Of a stretch of 30,392 nt of DNA, positions 22,850-30,392 are shown in pieces. The first letter of the stretch is position 1. Each line of letters starts with the position of its first letter. The notes under the pieces were generated by a model. That model was given only the letters and a program-made list of their open reading frames with translations. It was not told where the DNA came from and did no database searches. The stretch comes from Chloroflexota bacterium (lineage in GTDB: Bacteria > Chloroflexota > Chloroflexia > Thermomicrobiales > UBA6265). Position numbers and translations under genes: made by a program. The DNA lies in contig JAFAEA010000059.1 in the NCBI GenBank assembly GCA_023424355.1, forward strand, positions 1 to 30,392, read 5' to 3'.

Positions 22850-24532
22850 ATGGAAAGTGGAGCTCCACGCGAGTACGGTGTGATCACCGTCCGCGACATT
22901 CTCAGTTTTGCGCTACCGCCGAAGAGCATGGTGGCATCCGGCGCGAACGGCCTCGGCAAGGAAGTCACCTGGGCAACCCGTTTGCGCGCGACTATGCCGG
23001 CGTTTGGTCACATTGCCGGTGGCGAGATCGTGATTCTGGATCCTTCCGTACTGGAGATGATCGATGAGAACCTGACGCTGGCAGGTGCTATCCGCCAACT
23101 CAGCACGTTTGGCGTCTCCGTTATTGCCACCACCGGAACCACGGATCCATCGGCACGATCCGCCGCCGATGCCGCGAATCTGCCGCTCATCGAACTCCCG
23201 GCTGATGCCGATCTCGGCCATCTGGAGCGGACCGCAGCCCGCACCATCGCCGAGCGGCGGCGCGCGCTGCAGCAAAAAGGGCAGGAATTCGGTCGGCAAC
23301 TGATGGATATGGCCATCAGTGGCGATTCCATCGCCCAACTGGCCGAAGAACTGGGTGCACTTTCCGGGAGGGCAGTGCTCATCGAGACCGCCGAGCATCA
23401 GGTGCTGGCATGGCAGCCGGATGCCAACGATGTGCTTGATGAACGCATGGCGCGTTCGATTCTGGAACCTTCCCAGGCCGCTGTTTCAAGTTGGCTGCGA
23501 TCTGTACGATCCTCGAGTTCCGCGGAACCGCCAGTTCATGGCTGGTCTGATGCGGCCGGCTGGACCCGACTTGTGTCGCCGGTAACGGGTCGTAACGGAC
23601 TTCTCGGCAGTATTAGCATGCTGATTCCCACCCACGAGGAGCGTCCGGAAGACACCATTCTGATGAGCCGATCCGCGGCGGCATCCGCGGTAACGCTGGC
23701 GCAAGAACTGGCCACACACGCTGCTCGCCGCGAGGTGGAGCTGAATGTATTGGACGAATTGCTGGATGGCGCGCTGCGTAGCGAAATCGCACTCGCGCAG
23801 CAGGCAGAGCGGCTCGGTCATAACCTGAACCAGGTTTTCGTTACGATGGTTGGTCGTCCGGATACCCAGCAAGGAGGAGCCGCCAGATCTCGCGAAGCCC
23901 GTAATCAGGCACTCGAAGACGGTGTGCGCGCGTTTGTCAGCACCATCGATTCAACGGATGTTCTGTGGCGGGTGCGAAATGCCAATGTCGAAATCGTGAT
24001 ACCAGATCACATGGTGCTCAATAACGCTCAGCTTCCCTTTCAATTGCAGACACTTCTCACGCAGGCACTGGCCAATCATCAGCTCTCGGATGCGGTATCG
24101 ATTGGGATTGGTCGGTACGATTCTGGCATGCAGGGAATCCGCCGCAGCCATCAGGATGCTCGACAGTCGCTCACCCTTGGTCGCCGCCTGTACGGCAGCG
24201 GACATGTGACCGATTATGATGATCTGGGCATTTATCGTTTGATTCTGGCAGCGGAAAATCTCCCGGAACTGCGAGCCTTCCACGATGAATCGCTGAATGA
24301 ACTCATCGAGTACGACCGGGTGCACAACAGCACGCTGGTACAAACACTGGAGGCATTCTTCCAGGCGAACTGCAGCCCCAAGGAGGCCGCTTCGATTCTT
24401 CAGGTCCACCGCAACACGGTGCTCTATCGCCTTGAGCGAATCGCCGAGATCACTGGTCAGAATCTGGACGATTCCGATGTGCGATTGCGATTACACCTCG
24501 CGCTGTATGTGCGCACGGCGCTTGGAGTTTAA
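22850..24532 (+). CDS. PucR family transcriptional regulator
   Basis: A 560-residue regulator of the PucR/CdaR class that controls purine, amino-acid or amine catabolism genes. The N-terminal PucR sensor domain (about residues 10-130) opens with 'ITVRDILSFALPP' and includes 'GGEIVIL'. A GAF- or GGDEF-like central region follows (about 170-440). The C-terminal helix-turn-helix (about 495-555) reads 'ANCSPKEAASILQVHRNTVLYRLERIAEITG', which is diagnostic. The ATG has GGGGAG eight bases ahead and lies two bases after the GS-like stop, so the pair forms an operon. This makes the GS-like gene, perhaps also gltB or the nearby aminotransferase, its likely target. Its stop codon overlaps that of the convergent aminotransferase gene. 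Confidence 0.93.
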   Translation: MESGAPREYGVITVRDILSFALPPKSMVASGANGLGKEVTWATRLRATMPAFGHIAGGEIVILDPSVLEMIDENLTLAGAIRQLSTFGVSVIATTGTTDPSARSAADAANLPLIELPADADLGHLERTAARTIAERRRALQQKGQEFGRQLMDMAISGDSIAQLAEELGALSGRAVLIETAEHQVLAWQPDANDVLDERMARSILEPSQAAVSSWLRSVRSSSSAEPPVHGWSDAAGWTRLVSPVTGRNGLLGSISMLIPTHEERPEDTILMSRSAAASAVTLAQELATHAARREVELNVLDELLDGALRSEIALAQQAERLGHNLNQVFVTMVGRPDTQQGGAARSREARNQALEDGVRAFVSTIDSTDVLWRVRNANVEIVIPDHMVLNNAQLPFQLQTLLTQALANHQLSDAVSIGIGRYDSGMQGIRRSHQDARQSLTLGRRLYGSGHVTDYDDLGIYRLILAAENLPELRAFHDESLNELIEYDRVHNSTLVQTLEAFFQANCSPKEAASILQVHRNTVLYRLERIAEITGQNLDDSDVRLRLHLALYVRTALGV

Positions 24533-25701
24533 AGCCAGGAGATTGCGGCGGATTCGATTCGCTTGAGCGCTTCATCAATATTCGCCTCAGACGTTGCATA
24601 GCTGAGGCGAATATATCCCTCCCCAGCATCGCCGAAACTGGTGCCACTGACGGCTGCGACTCCGTAGTCATCCAGCAACCGATTGGCGAACTCATCGCTG
24701 CTCATCCCGAACCCGCTGATATTAGGGAATGCATAGAATGCACCCAGCGGTTCGACACAACTAATTCCGGTAATGGCATTGAGTCCATCGACGATTCGCC
24801 TGCGACGTGTATCGAACGCTGATCGAAATCGGGTCACATCTCCCCACGGTCCGGTGAGCGCCGCAATACCCGCGCGCTGCGTGGCGACGTTTGTGCACGA
24901 ATTACTGTTGATCATCAGCGTCGTCAGCGGCTCCACCAGTTCTTTCGGGCAGAGACCGTATCCGAGCCGCCAGCCGGTCATGGCGAAGGTTTTACTGAAA
25001 CCATCGAGCAAGATCGTGCGCTCATTCATGCCTGGGATCGCCGCGATCGAAGCGTGTTCTTCTCCATAAAGAAGCTCGCTATAGATTTCATCGGCCAGCA
25101 CGATCAGGTCGTTCTCAATGGCGATTTCGGCGATCGCCTCAAGATCAGCCTTGGGCAGGACATTTCCGCACGGATTGCCGGGAGAATTGAGAATCAGCAA
25201 TCGGGTACGCTCGTTAACCAAACCACGAAGCTCATCGACATCGAGGCGGAAGTTGTTTTCTTCGCGCAATACGGCTGGAACGGCTTTAGCGCCGGTGTAC
25301 TCGATCATCGAGCGGTAAATCGGAAATCCGGGATCCGGATAGATCGCTTCGTCACCTGCCTGAAGCAGCGCCAGCATGGCGAAGAACATCACGGGCTTGC
25401 CGCCTGGGGTGACAAGTACCTGATCGGCCGAGTAATGTGCGGATCGGGATTCGGCGATATAGGCTGAGATCGCTTCTCGCAGTTCAGGATCCCCCTGGGC
25501 AGGACCGTAATGTGTCCAGCCGGATTGCAGCGCCTCGACGGCTGCGTTCACGATGTGGCCTGGCGTATCGAAATCGGGCTCGCCGATCTGCATGTGCACG
25601 ACCGATTTACCCTGCGCTTCCAGAGCTCTGGCGCGTGCGAGCACGGCGAAGGCGGATTCTGTTCCGATACGATGCATGCTCTCGGCGAGTCGAATAGACA
25701 T
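24529..25701 (-). CDS. Pyridoxal-phosphate aminotransferase, class I/II (AspC-like)
   Basis: A 390-residue fold-type I aminotransferase of the aspartate/alanine/aromatic group (the AAT superfamily of the 'IGEPDFDTPGHI' type). The PLP lysine is Lys237 in 'DGFSKTFAMTGWRLGYG'. The cofactor Asn/Asp/Tyr positions are seen in 'NSPGNPCGNVL' and 'DEIYSEL', and the substrate carboxylate Arg in the C-terminal 'GYIRLSYA'. It transfers amino groups between an amino acid (Asp, Ala or similar) and 2-oxoglutarate; the exact partner cannot be read. The start ATG has AAGGA seven bases ahead, while the longer open frame to 25812 has no family match. It is divergent from the GntR gene and convergent, with overlapping stops, to the PucR gene. 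Confidence 0.93.
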   Translation of the reverse strand: MSIRLAESMHRIGTESAFAVLARARALEAQGKSVVHMQIGEPDFDTPGHIVNAAVEALQSGWTHYGPAQGDPELREAISAYIAESRSAHYSADQVLVTPGGKPVMFFAMLALLQAGDEAIYPDPGFPIYRSMIEYTGAKAVPAVLREENNFRLDVDELRGLVNERTRLLILNSPGNPCGNVLPKADLEAIAEIAIENDLIVLADEIYSELLYGEEHASIAAIPGMNERTILLDGFSKTFAMTGWRLGYGLCPKELVEPLTTLMINSNSCTNVATQRAGIAALTGPWGDVTRFRSAFDTRRRRIVDGLNAITGISCVEPLGAFYAFPNISGFGMSSDEFANRLLDDYGVAAVSGTSFGDAGEGYIRLSYATSEANIDEALKRIESAAISWL

Positions 25702-25823
25702 GGTTGGTTCCTTTGGAGAAATCGAAAGAGGGCATTTTCCCCTCAGCCATCGCGAACAGGCAACGGAGTTTACATTCCCATATATCGTCACTGTAGTGTA
25801 TGATTCAGGCAAGGCTCGGCTAA

Positions 25824-25831
25824 TGTATACA
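25824..25831. promoter_or_regulatory. Candidate GntR (FadR/FCD type) operator
   Basis: TGTATACA is a perfect palindrome within AATGTATACACT, the form typical of FCD-domain GntR operators (core GTATAC). It lies 85 bases ahead of the GntR start codon, in the divergent gap shared with the aminotransferase gene, and contains a TATACA that could be a -10 box. No convincing -35 box was found. Confidence 0.45.
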
Positions 25832-25915
25832 CTAGACGAACCGACATCTGAAGAAGCATGGTATCTCCCTCCAGGTGGTATCGTGTCCGCCTAACAACTT
25901 CTGGAGATCGCCCGC

Positions 25916-26626
25916 ATGTCATCCGAATCGACACGCGCAGGGCTCACTCCCCTGCAGCCAATTGAGCGCCGTAATCTTGGATCGGATGTGTATCGCATCC
26001 TTCGGGATCGCATCCTGAGCCAGGAGCTCAAGGCGGGAGAGAAGCTTTCTGACCTGAGACTCAGCTCTGAGCTGGGTGTGAGCCGCACCCCAATCCGCGA
26101 AGCATTGCACCAGCTGGCACAAGATGGTGTGGTTATTGCCGAACCGAACCGCGGCTTCTTCGTGGCCACCTTCACCCGTGGCGATCTTGAAGAGATCTTC
26201 GAGCTACGCCGCGTGCTGGAACTCTATGCCATCCGGCAACTGGGCGAAGTGGACCACTCGGAGGAGCTGGAACGCGCCATTTTCGAGCTCGATCACGTCG
26301 AACGCCTCATCTCCAACGCCTCCACTCGCGAGGAGAAATATGAGGCCGGAGATGCGTTCCTCAAAACCGACCGTGGATTCCACAGTTGGCTGGTTTCCAC
26401 CGTTGGTAACAAGCGCATGAGCACAATCGTCGGTGGATTGTGGACACAAATCGCCATTTTCCAGCAAGTGGAAGATGAAATTCCGGATTGGATGCAGGTA
26501 GCTGTGGATCAGCACCGCGCCCTGCTCAACCACCTGAAGGAAGGCGATATCGAGGGTGCCACCAAACTGATGTCATCTCACCTTGATGATATGCGTGAAC
26601 TCGTGCTGGATGATTTCGCCGGCTAG
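25916..26626 (+). CDS. GntR family transcriptional regulator, FadR/FCD subfamily
   Basis: A 236-residue repressor or activator. The winged helix-turn-helix (about residues 22-85) reads 'VYRILRDRILSQELKAGEKL' then 'LSSELGVSRTPIREALHQLAQDGVV', the standard GntR signature. The all-helical FCD ligand domain (about 92-225) has the expected metal/ligand region 'FELRRVLELYAIRQ' and 'FHSWLVSTVGN'. FCD regulators respond to small organic acids such as lactate, sugar acids or uronate products. That fits the genes that follow in the same direction after a 19-base gap. GGAG stands about 11 bases before the ATG. Confidence 0.94.
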   Translation: MSSESTRAGLTPLQPIERRNLGSDVYRILRDRILSQELKAGEKLSDLRLSSELGVSRTPIREALHQLAQDGVVIAEPNRGFFVATFTRGDLEEIFELRRVLELYAIRQLGEVDHSEELERAIFELDHVERLISNASTREEKYEAGDAFLKTDRGFHSWLVSTVGNKRMSTIVGGLWTQIAIFQQVEDEIPDWMQVAVDQHRALLNHLKEGDIEGATKLMSSHLDDMRELVLDDFAG

Positions 26627-26645
26627 CGCGCACCCGAGGGTTTCA

Positions 26646-27179
26646 ATGAATATCACCACATTCGAGGATTTCCGCGATGTGTTGTCAACAGCGGCGGGCA
26701 ATGCCTGCCGCTGTTCCCGTTCCAGCCTCGCCGAAACCATCACCGAGATTGCTGGCCAAACCACTATGTGGGCACCAGCAGATTTCTCACGAGGCTTCGA
26801 TGGTTTGGGCGATGAGCTGGCCGTTCATGGCATCGAGCTCCACACCGATCCTTCTCCGGAATCCACCCGCGATCAATCGTGGGGCATCACCATCGCTCGC
26901 GGTGCCATCGCCGAAACCGGCAGTGTTGTGCTGGAGGAGCGAGAAATCGAAAAACGCAGCGTGAGTCTGATGACCAACAACCTCATCGTGCTCTGCCCAC
27001 TTGACCAACTGCTGCCCAGCCTTGATGATGCTGCCAAACTGTTGAGATCAATCGCCGAAAACGGCAGTAGCTACGCCACGCTCGTGAGTGGACCCAGCCG
27101 CACAGCGGATATCGAGCGCCAACTCACCATCGGTGTTCAGGGACCTGGCGAACTGCACGTGATTTTTGTTGAGGAGTAA
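26646..27179 (+). CDS. lutC: LUD-domain protein, LutC/YkgG family
   Basis: A 177-residue LUD-domain protein, the small subunit of the LutABC-type iron-sulfur complex that oxidises L-lactate to pyruvate. Family features are 'WGITIARGAIAETGSVVLEE' (about residues 79-99), the central 'LIVLCPLDQLLPSLDDAAKLL' and the C-terminal 'LVSGPSRTADIERQLTIGVQGPGELHVIFVE', which is highly characteristic. The ATG at this position is preceded by GAGGG; upstream in-frame methionines lie inside the GntR gene. It is followed after two bases by the FAH-fold dehydratase gene, so lutC is separated from lutB by two sugar-acid genes, an unusual order. Lactate as substrate is family knowledge; other 2-hydroxy acids are possible. 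Confidence 0.9.
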   Translation: MNITTFEDFRDVLSTAAGNACRCSRSSLAETITEIAGQTTMWAPADFSRGFDGLGDELAVHGIELHTDPSPESTRDQSWGITIARGAIAETGSVVLEEREIEKRSVSLMTNNLIVLCPLDQLLPSLDDAAKLLRSIAENGSSYATLVSGPSRTADIERQLTIGVQGPGELHVIFVEE

Positions 27180-27181
27180 TC

Positions 27182-28078
27182 ATGCAACTCATCCATTTTG
27201 CGCTAAATCCACAGGATTCCGATGAGCGTTTCGCACCACGGCTCGGAGTACTGCTGGGCGAGACGATCGCCGAAGTCGTGAATCTGGCCGATTCGGAGAA
27301 GCGGGTCGATCTGTTCACCACTCCGCTGGAATCGCTGCGCAAATGGGCCGCACTCGCGGCCGAAACCGGCGAGCGGATCGCGCTGAGCCAGGTAACACCT
27401 GTGCCAGTTCCCCCACGGCTCATCTGGGCCGCTGGTGTGACCTACAAACGCAGCCAGGAAGCGCGGATGGAAGAATCCACCCAGAAGGATGTGTACGACA
27501 AGGTTTACGATGCCGAACGCCCCGAGATCTTCCTCAAGTGCGCCACAGTGGCATCTTCGCATGAAGACCCCATCACCGTGCGCTCCGATTCCACCTGGGA
27601 TGTACCAGAACCGGAGCTCACGCTGGTGATTAATAACCAGAAAGAGATTGTGGCGTTCGGCATCGGCAACGACGTTAGCAGTCGCTCGATCGAGGGGGAG
27701 AATCCGCTCTACTTGCCTCAGGCGAAGATGTGGAATGGCAGTGCCAGCCTGAGCAGTATTCTGCGACTCAACACCGAGGATCTGGACGCCACCATTCTCG
27801 ACATCGCCCTCAAGGTGGAACGAGCCGGCAAATCCGTATTCACCGGCGAAACCAACACATCTGCCATGCACCGTTCGTTTGAGGATCTCGTCACCTGGCT
27901 GCACCGTGGGCAGGATTTTCCGCTCGGAGCATATCTGATGACAGGAACCGGCATTGTTCCTGGTGAGGACTTCACCCTCAAGGGCGGCGACGTCGTGACG
28001 ATTACCATCGCGGAGATCGGCGAACTTCGCAACGAGGTGGTGGTGCTCGATGTCGCAAACAACTCGTTGAAACAGTAG
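27182..28078 (+). CDS. FAH-family 2-keto-3-deoxy-sugar-acid dehydratase, KdaD-like
   Basis: A 298-residue enzyme of the fumarylacetoacetate hydrolase fold. It resembles archaeal 2-keto-3-deoxy-D-arabinonate dehydratase (KdaD), which makes 2-oxoglutarate semialdehyde from 2-keto-3-deoxy-pentonates. Shared marks are 'RSDSTWDVPEPELTLVI' and 'DVSSRSIEGENPLYLPQAK'. The metal ligands fall at Glu143, Glu145 and Asp164. From memory, the Sulfolobus enzyme has the same numbering and length, but I could not check this. The alternative is a 2,4-diketo-3-deoxy-sugar-acid hydrolase, whose products would be pyruvate and a hydroxy acid. It sits between lutC and the UxaA-type gene in one operon, with a two-base gap upstream and 27 bases downstream. 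Confidence 0.82.
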   Translation: MQLIHFALNPQDSDERFAPRLGVLLGETIAEVVNLADSEKRVDLFTTPLESLRKWAALAAETGERIALSQVTPVPVPPRLIWAAGVTYKRSQEARMEESTQKDVYDKVYDAERPEIFLKCATVASSHEDPITVRSDSTWDVPEPELTLVINNQKEIVAFGIGNDVSSRSIEGENPLYLPQAKMWNGSASLSSILRLNTEDLDATILDIALKVERAGKSVFTGETNTSAMHRSFEDLVTWLHRGQDFPLGAYLMTGTGIVPGEDFTLKGGDVVTITIAEIGELRNEVVVLDVANNSLKQ

Positions 28079-28105
28079 CTCTCAACCGCTCGAGAGGAGG
28101 CACAC

Positions 28106-29692
28106 GTGGCCAATCTCTTTTCTCCAGGCAATCTGACTCACGCCGAACGTGGCGAAACCGCGCTCGATGCCGTCACGATCACTCTGCATCCAAACGACAA
28201 TGTCGCCATCTCCCGCACGGCGCTTCTACCGCGGACTGTGCTCACCTCTGATACGGACAGCATCACCGTGGCGCGAATGGTACCGCCGGGCCACAAGATC
28301 GCCATTGCACCCATCGCCGAGGGCGCGGAAATCCTCCGATACGGTCAGATCATTGGACATGCTTCCACGGACATTCAGGCGGGCGATCATGTGCATACAC
28401 ACAATGTGGTGACACATCAGGGCGAACTCAAGCTCGATTACGACTTCTCCAGCCAGGTAATTCCGGTCGATTACGCCCCGGAAGCCGAGCGCCGCACGTT
28501 CAAAGGATTTCGGCGACCAGATGGCCGCGTCGGTACCCGGAACTACCTCGGCATTATCGCCAGCGTCAATTGCAGTTCCACCGCGACTCAGCGGATCGTC
28601 GAGCACTTCCGCGACAATCCGATCATGGAGCAGTACCCGAATGTAGATGGTGTCATCGGCTTCCCGACCAAGGGAGGTTGCGGTGCGCACCACGGCAGTG
28701 CCCATTTGGCCATGCTGCAACGCACCATGGCAGGAATCGTGGATCATCCGAATGTGGGTGGCTACATCGTCATGAGTTTGGGCTGTGAGGATAATCAGCC
28801 TCAAGAGATGATCGAAAACACTTCAATGCACCATCAGCAACCCACGGTGGTGACGATTCAGGAAGATGGTGGTTTCCGAAAGTCTGTGGAAGCCGGAATC
28901 GCCGCGGTAGAGGCGCTACTCCCCGTGGTGAACAGTTTTGAGCGCGAGGAAGTGCCTGCCAGCGAACTCACCGTCGCACTCCAATGTGGCGGCTCCGATG
29001 GCTGGAGCGGTGTCACCGCCAATCCGGCATTGGGCAAGGCCGCAGATCTGATCGTAGCGCAGGGTGGCACGGTGGTGCTGGGCGAAACCAGCGAGGTCTA
29101 CGGTGGCGAGCATCTACTCACGCGAAGGGCTGTGACTCCAGAAATCGGTCAAAAACTTGTCGACAAGATCCACTGGTGGGAGGAATACACCGCTATGTGG
29201 GGTGCGGAGATTGATAACAATCCGAGCCCGGGCAACAAACTGGGCGGGTTGACGACGATCTACGAAAAGAGTCTCGGCGCCATTGCCAAAGCAGGCACAA
29301 CGCCGATGACGGATGTGATCGAGTACGCCGAACGCATCACCGGTCGTGGATTTATCCACATGGATACTCCCGGATTTGATCCGGTGAGCGCAACCGGTCA
29401 GGTAGCAGGCGGCTGCAATCTGGTGGTGTTCACCACTGGTCGAGGTTCGGCATTCGGATTCAAGCCGGCTCCGAGTCTAAAAATCGCTACGAACTCAACG
29501 CTCTTCGCCAAGCAAGAGCCGGATATGGATATCAACGCTGGCAAGATGCTCGATGGCGTGAGTCTGGAGGATATGGGTGCCGAGATCTTCGACCACATCC
29601 TCCGAGTGGCTAGCGGCGAACAAACCAAGAGCGAAGCCGATGATATCGGCGAGGAAGAATTCAACCCGTGGATGCTGGGTGCAACGCTGTAG
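28106..29692 (+). CDS. UxaA-family sugar-acid dehydratase (altronate dehydratase-like)
   Basis: A 528-residue full-length UxaA-type protein. An N-terminal SAF domain (about residues 20-100, ending near 'GDHVHTHNV') is joined to the large catalytic domain. The catalytic domain shows 'GTRNYLGIIASVNCSSTATQRI', 'GFPTKGGCGAHHGSAHLAML', 'SLGCEDNQPQE' and 'CGGSDGWSGVTANPALG', the conserved cysteine-containing motifs of altronate/galactarate dehydratases. It should dehydrate a hexonate, pentonate or aldarate to its 2-keto-3-deoxy form, the substrate type of the KdaD-like enzyme encoded just before. GTG is the start: GAGAGGAGG ends six bases ahead. The true sugar acid is not readable. Confidence 0.9.
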   Translation: MANLFSPGNLTHAERGETALDAVTITLHPNDNVAISRTALLPRTVLTSDTDSITVARMVPPGHKIAIAPIAEGAEILRYGQIIGHASTDIQAGDHVHTHNVVTHQGELKLDYDFSSQVIPVDYAPEAERRTFKGFRRPDGRVGTRNYLGIIASVNCSSTATQRIVEHFRDNPIMEQYPNVDGVIGFPTKGGCGAHHGSAHLAMLQRTMAGIVDHPNVGGYIVMSLGCEDNQPQEMIENTSMHHQQPTVVTIQEDGGFRKSVEAGIAAVEALLPVVNSFEREEVPASELTVALQCGGSDGWSGVTANPALGKAADLIVAQGGTVVLGETSEVYGGEHLLTRRAVTPEIGQKLVDKIHWWEEYTAMWGAEIDNNPSPGNKLGGLTTIYEKSLGAIAKAGTTPMTDVIEYAERITGRGFIHMDTPGFDPVSATGQVAGGCNLVVFTTGRGSAFGFKPAPSLKIATNSTLFAKQEPDMDINAGKMLDGVSLEDMGAEIFDHILRVASGEQTKSEADDIGEEEFNPWMLGATL

Positions 29693-29715
29693 CCCTGCGT
29701 GGAAAGCTCGATTCA

Positions 29716-30392
29716 ATGACCCATACGTCTCTGCCATTCAAAGATCTTTGCGAACGCGCTCTGGAAGATAGTCAGCAGAGCACCAGCCTCTCCAACTTCC
29801 AGACTTCCTGGCGAACGACCCGGGACGCCCAGTTCACGGATGTGAACTTCAGTGAGCAGCGCGCAAAGATGAAGGCGGCGAAGACCGAGGCGATCGATAA
29901 TCTGGATCAATATCTGGATCAGTTCATTGCTGCGGCCGAGAAATCCGGAGCCAAGGTTCACCTCGCCGAAACCGCAGAGGATGCGAATAACATCGTCCGC
30001 CGCATCGCGGCGCAGCACCAGGTGAAGCTTGTCGCCAAATCAAAGTCCATGGTGAGCGAGGAACTCTTCCTGAACGATGCGCTTGCTGAAGACGGGATCG
30101 AGGCAATCGAGACCGATCTCGGCGAATGGATTGTGCAGCTCCGCAAGGAGCGACCAAGCCATATGGTGATGCCAGCAATTCACCTGAGTCGAATGCAGGT
30201 CGGTGAGATATTCACAGATTACTTTGGTCGCGAGATCTCGCGCGAGGATGTTTCCGAACAAGTACACGTGGCTCGCGATGAAATCCGCGATGTGTTTTTC
30301 AAGGCTGGAATGGGCATCACCGGTGCCAATGCGCTCATCGCCGAGAGCGGCACCGTGATGATGGTGACGAACGAAGGCAACGGTCGGCTCAC
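29716..30392 (+). CDS. lutB: LutB-type iron-sulfur LUD-domain protein, partial (cut by window end)
   Basis: The first 225 residues of a LutB/YkgF-like subunit. The frame stays open to the window edge; the complete protein is usually about 460-480 residues. Diagnostic stretches are 'VAKSKSMVSEELFLNDAL' (about residues 103-121), 'GIEAIETDLGEWIVQL' and 'GITGANALIAESGTVMMVTNEGNGR', which form the LUD domain. The ferredoxin-like cysteine clusters would lie beyond the edge. The ATG lies 24 bases after the UxaA-type stop with a GGAAAG ribosome site, so it belongs to the GntR-led operon. A LutA partner, if any, would be downstream and unseen. Confidence 0.9.
   Translation, partial: MTHTSLPFKDLCERALEDSQQSTSLSNFQTSWRTTRDAQFTDVNFSEQRAKMKAAKTEAIDNLDQYLDQFIAAAEKSGAKVHLAETAEDANNIVRRIAAQHQVKLVAKSKSMVSEELFLNDALAEDGIEAIETDLGEWIVQLRKERPSHMVMPAIHLSRMQVGEIFTDYFGREISREDVSEQVHVARDEIRDVFFKAGMGITGANALIAESGTVMMVTNEGNGRL

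Overview
The window is ordinary, gene-dense bacterial chromosome of moderately high GC. It carries about 20 complete protein genes plus one gene cut by the right edge. I see no rRNA, tRNA, insertion sequence, prophage or CRISPR array. Gene content and style suggest Chloroflexota, most likely the Thermomicrobia group: a Tat-exported family 5 solute-binding protein with a leader of the form 'GEIDRRTFL', a long secreted Ig-like repeat protein, a DSD1/isochorismatase pair, and GntR-FCD sugar-acid genes. This placement is an inference from gene style, not a measured phylogeny.

Layout. (1) 1-2131: a lone Tat-secreted peptide/solute-binding protein with its own promoter and terminator. (2) 2216-5635: a DinB/maleylpyruvate-isomerase-like protein fused to a DUF1905 domain. 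It runs tail-to-tail into a leftward operon of FtsX-type permease, LolD-type ATPase and TetR regulator, which has a near-perfect TetR-type operator at its promoter. (3) 5739-9086: a leftward run of PduO-type cobalamin adenosyltransferase, two-domain GNAT acetyltransferase and prolyl-tRNA synthetase, ending in a strong terminator. (4) 9179-14237: a Gfo/Idh/MocA oxidoreductase, then a 1213-residue secreted protein ending in Ig-like repeats of exactly 273 bp period. (5) 14264-16582: a two-gene operon of DSD1/D-threonine-aldolase-type PLP enzyme and isochorismatase-type hydrolase, meeting an Ogt DNA-repair gene whose stop codon overlaps. (6) 16635-24532: a nitrogen block. The glutamate synthase large subunit is divergent from a glutamine-synthetase-like ligase, which is coupled to a PucR regulator. 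(7) 24529-30392: a class I aminotransferase divergent from a GntR(FCD)-led operon encoding LutC, a KdaD-type dehydratase of the FAH fold, a UxaA-type sugar-acid dehydratase and the start of LutB.

How the parts work together. The right-hand operon reads as a sugar-acid pathway: UxaA-type dehydration, then KdaD-type dehydration. LUD-type iron-sulfur oxidoreductase subunits flank it, and it is probably controlled by the GntR protein through a TGTATACA palindrome. This is the most interesting locus here. The nitrogen block joins GOGAT with a GS homologue whose active-site motifs depart from the canonical ones, so that homologue may not be the housekeeping glutamine synthetase. Genes are tightly packed: several start/stop ATGA overlaps occur, and all three convergent gene pairs have their stop codons within five bases of each other.
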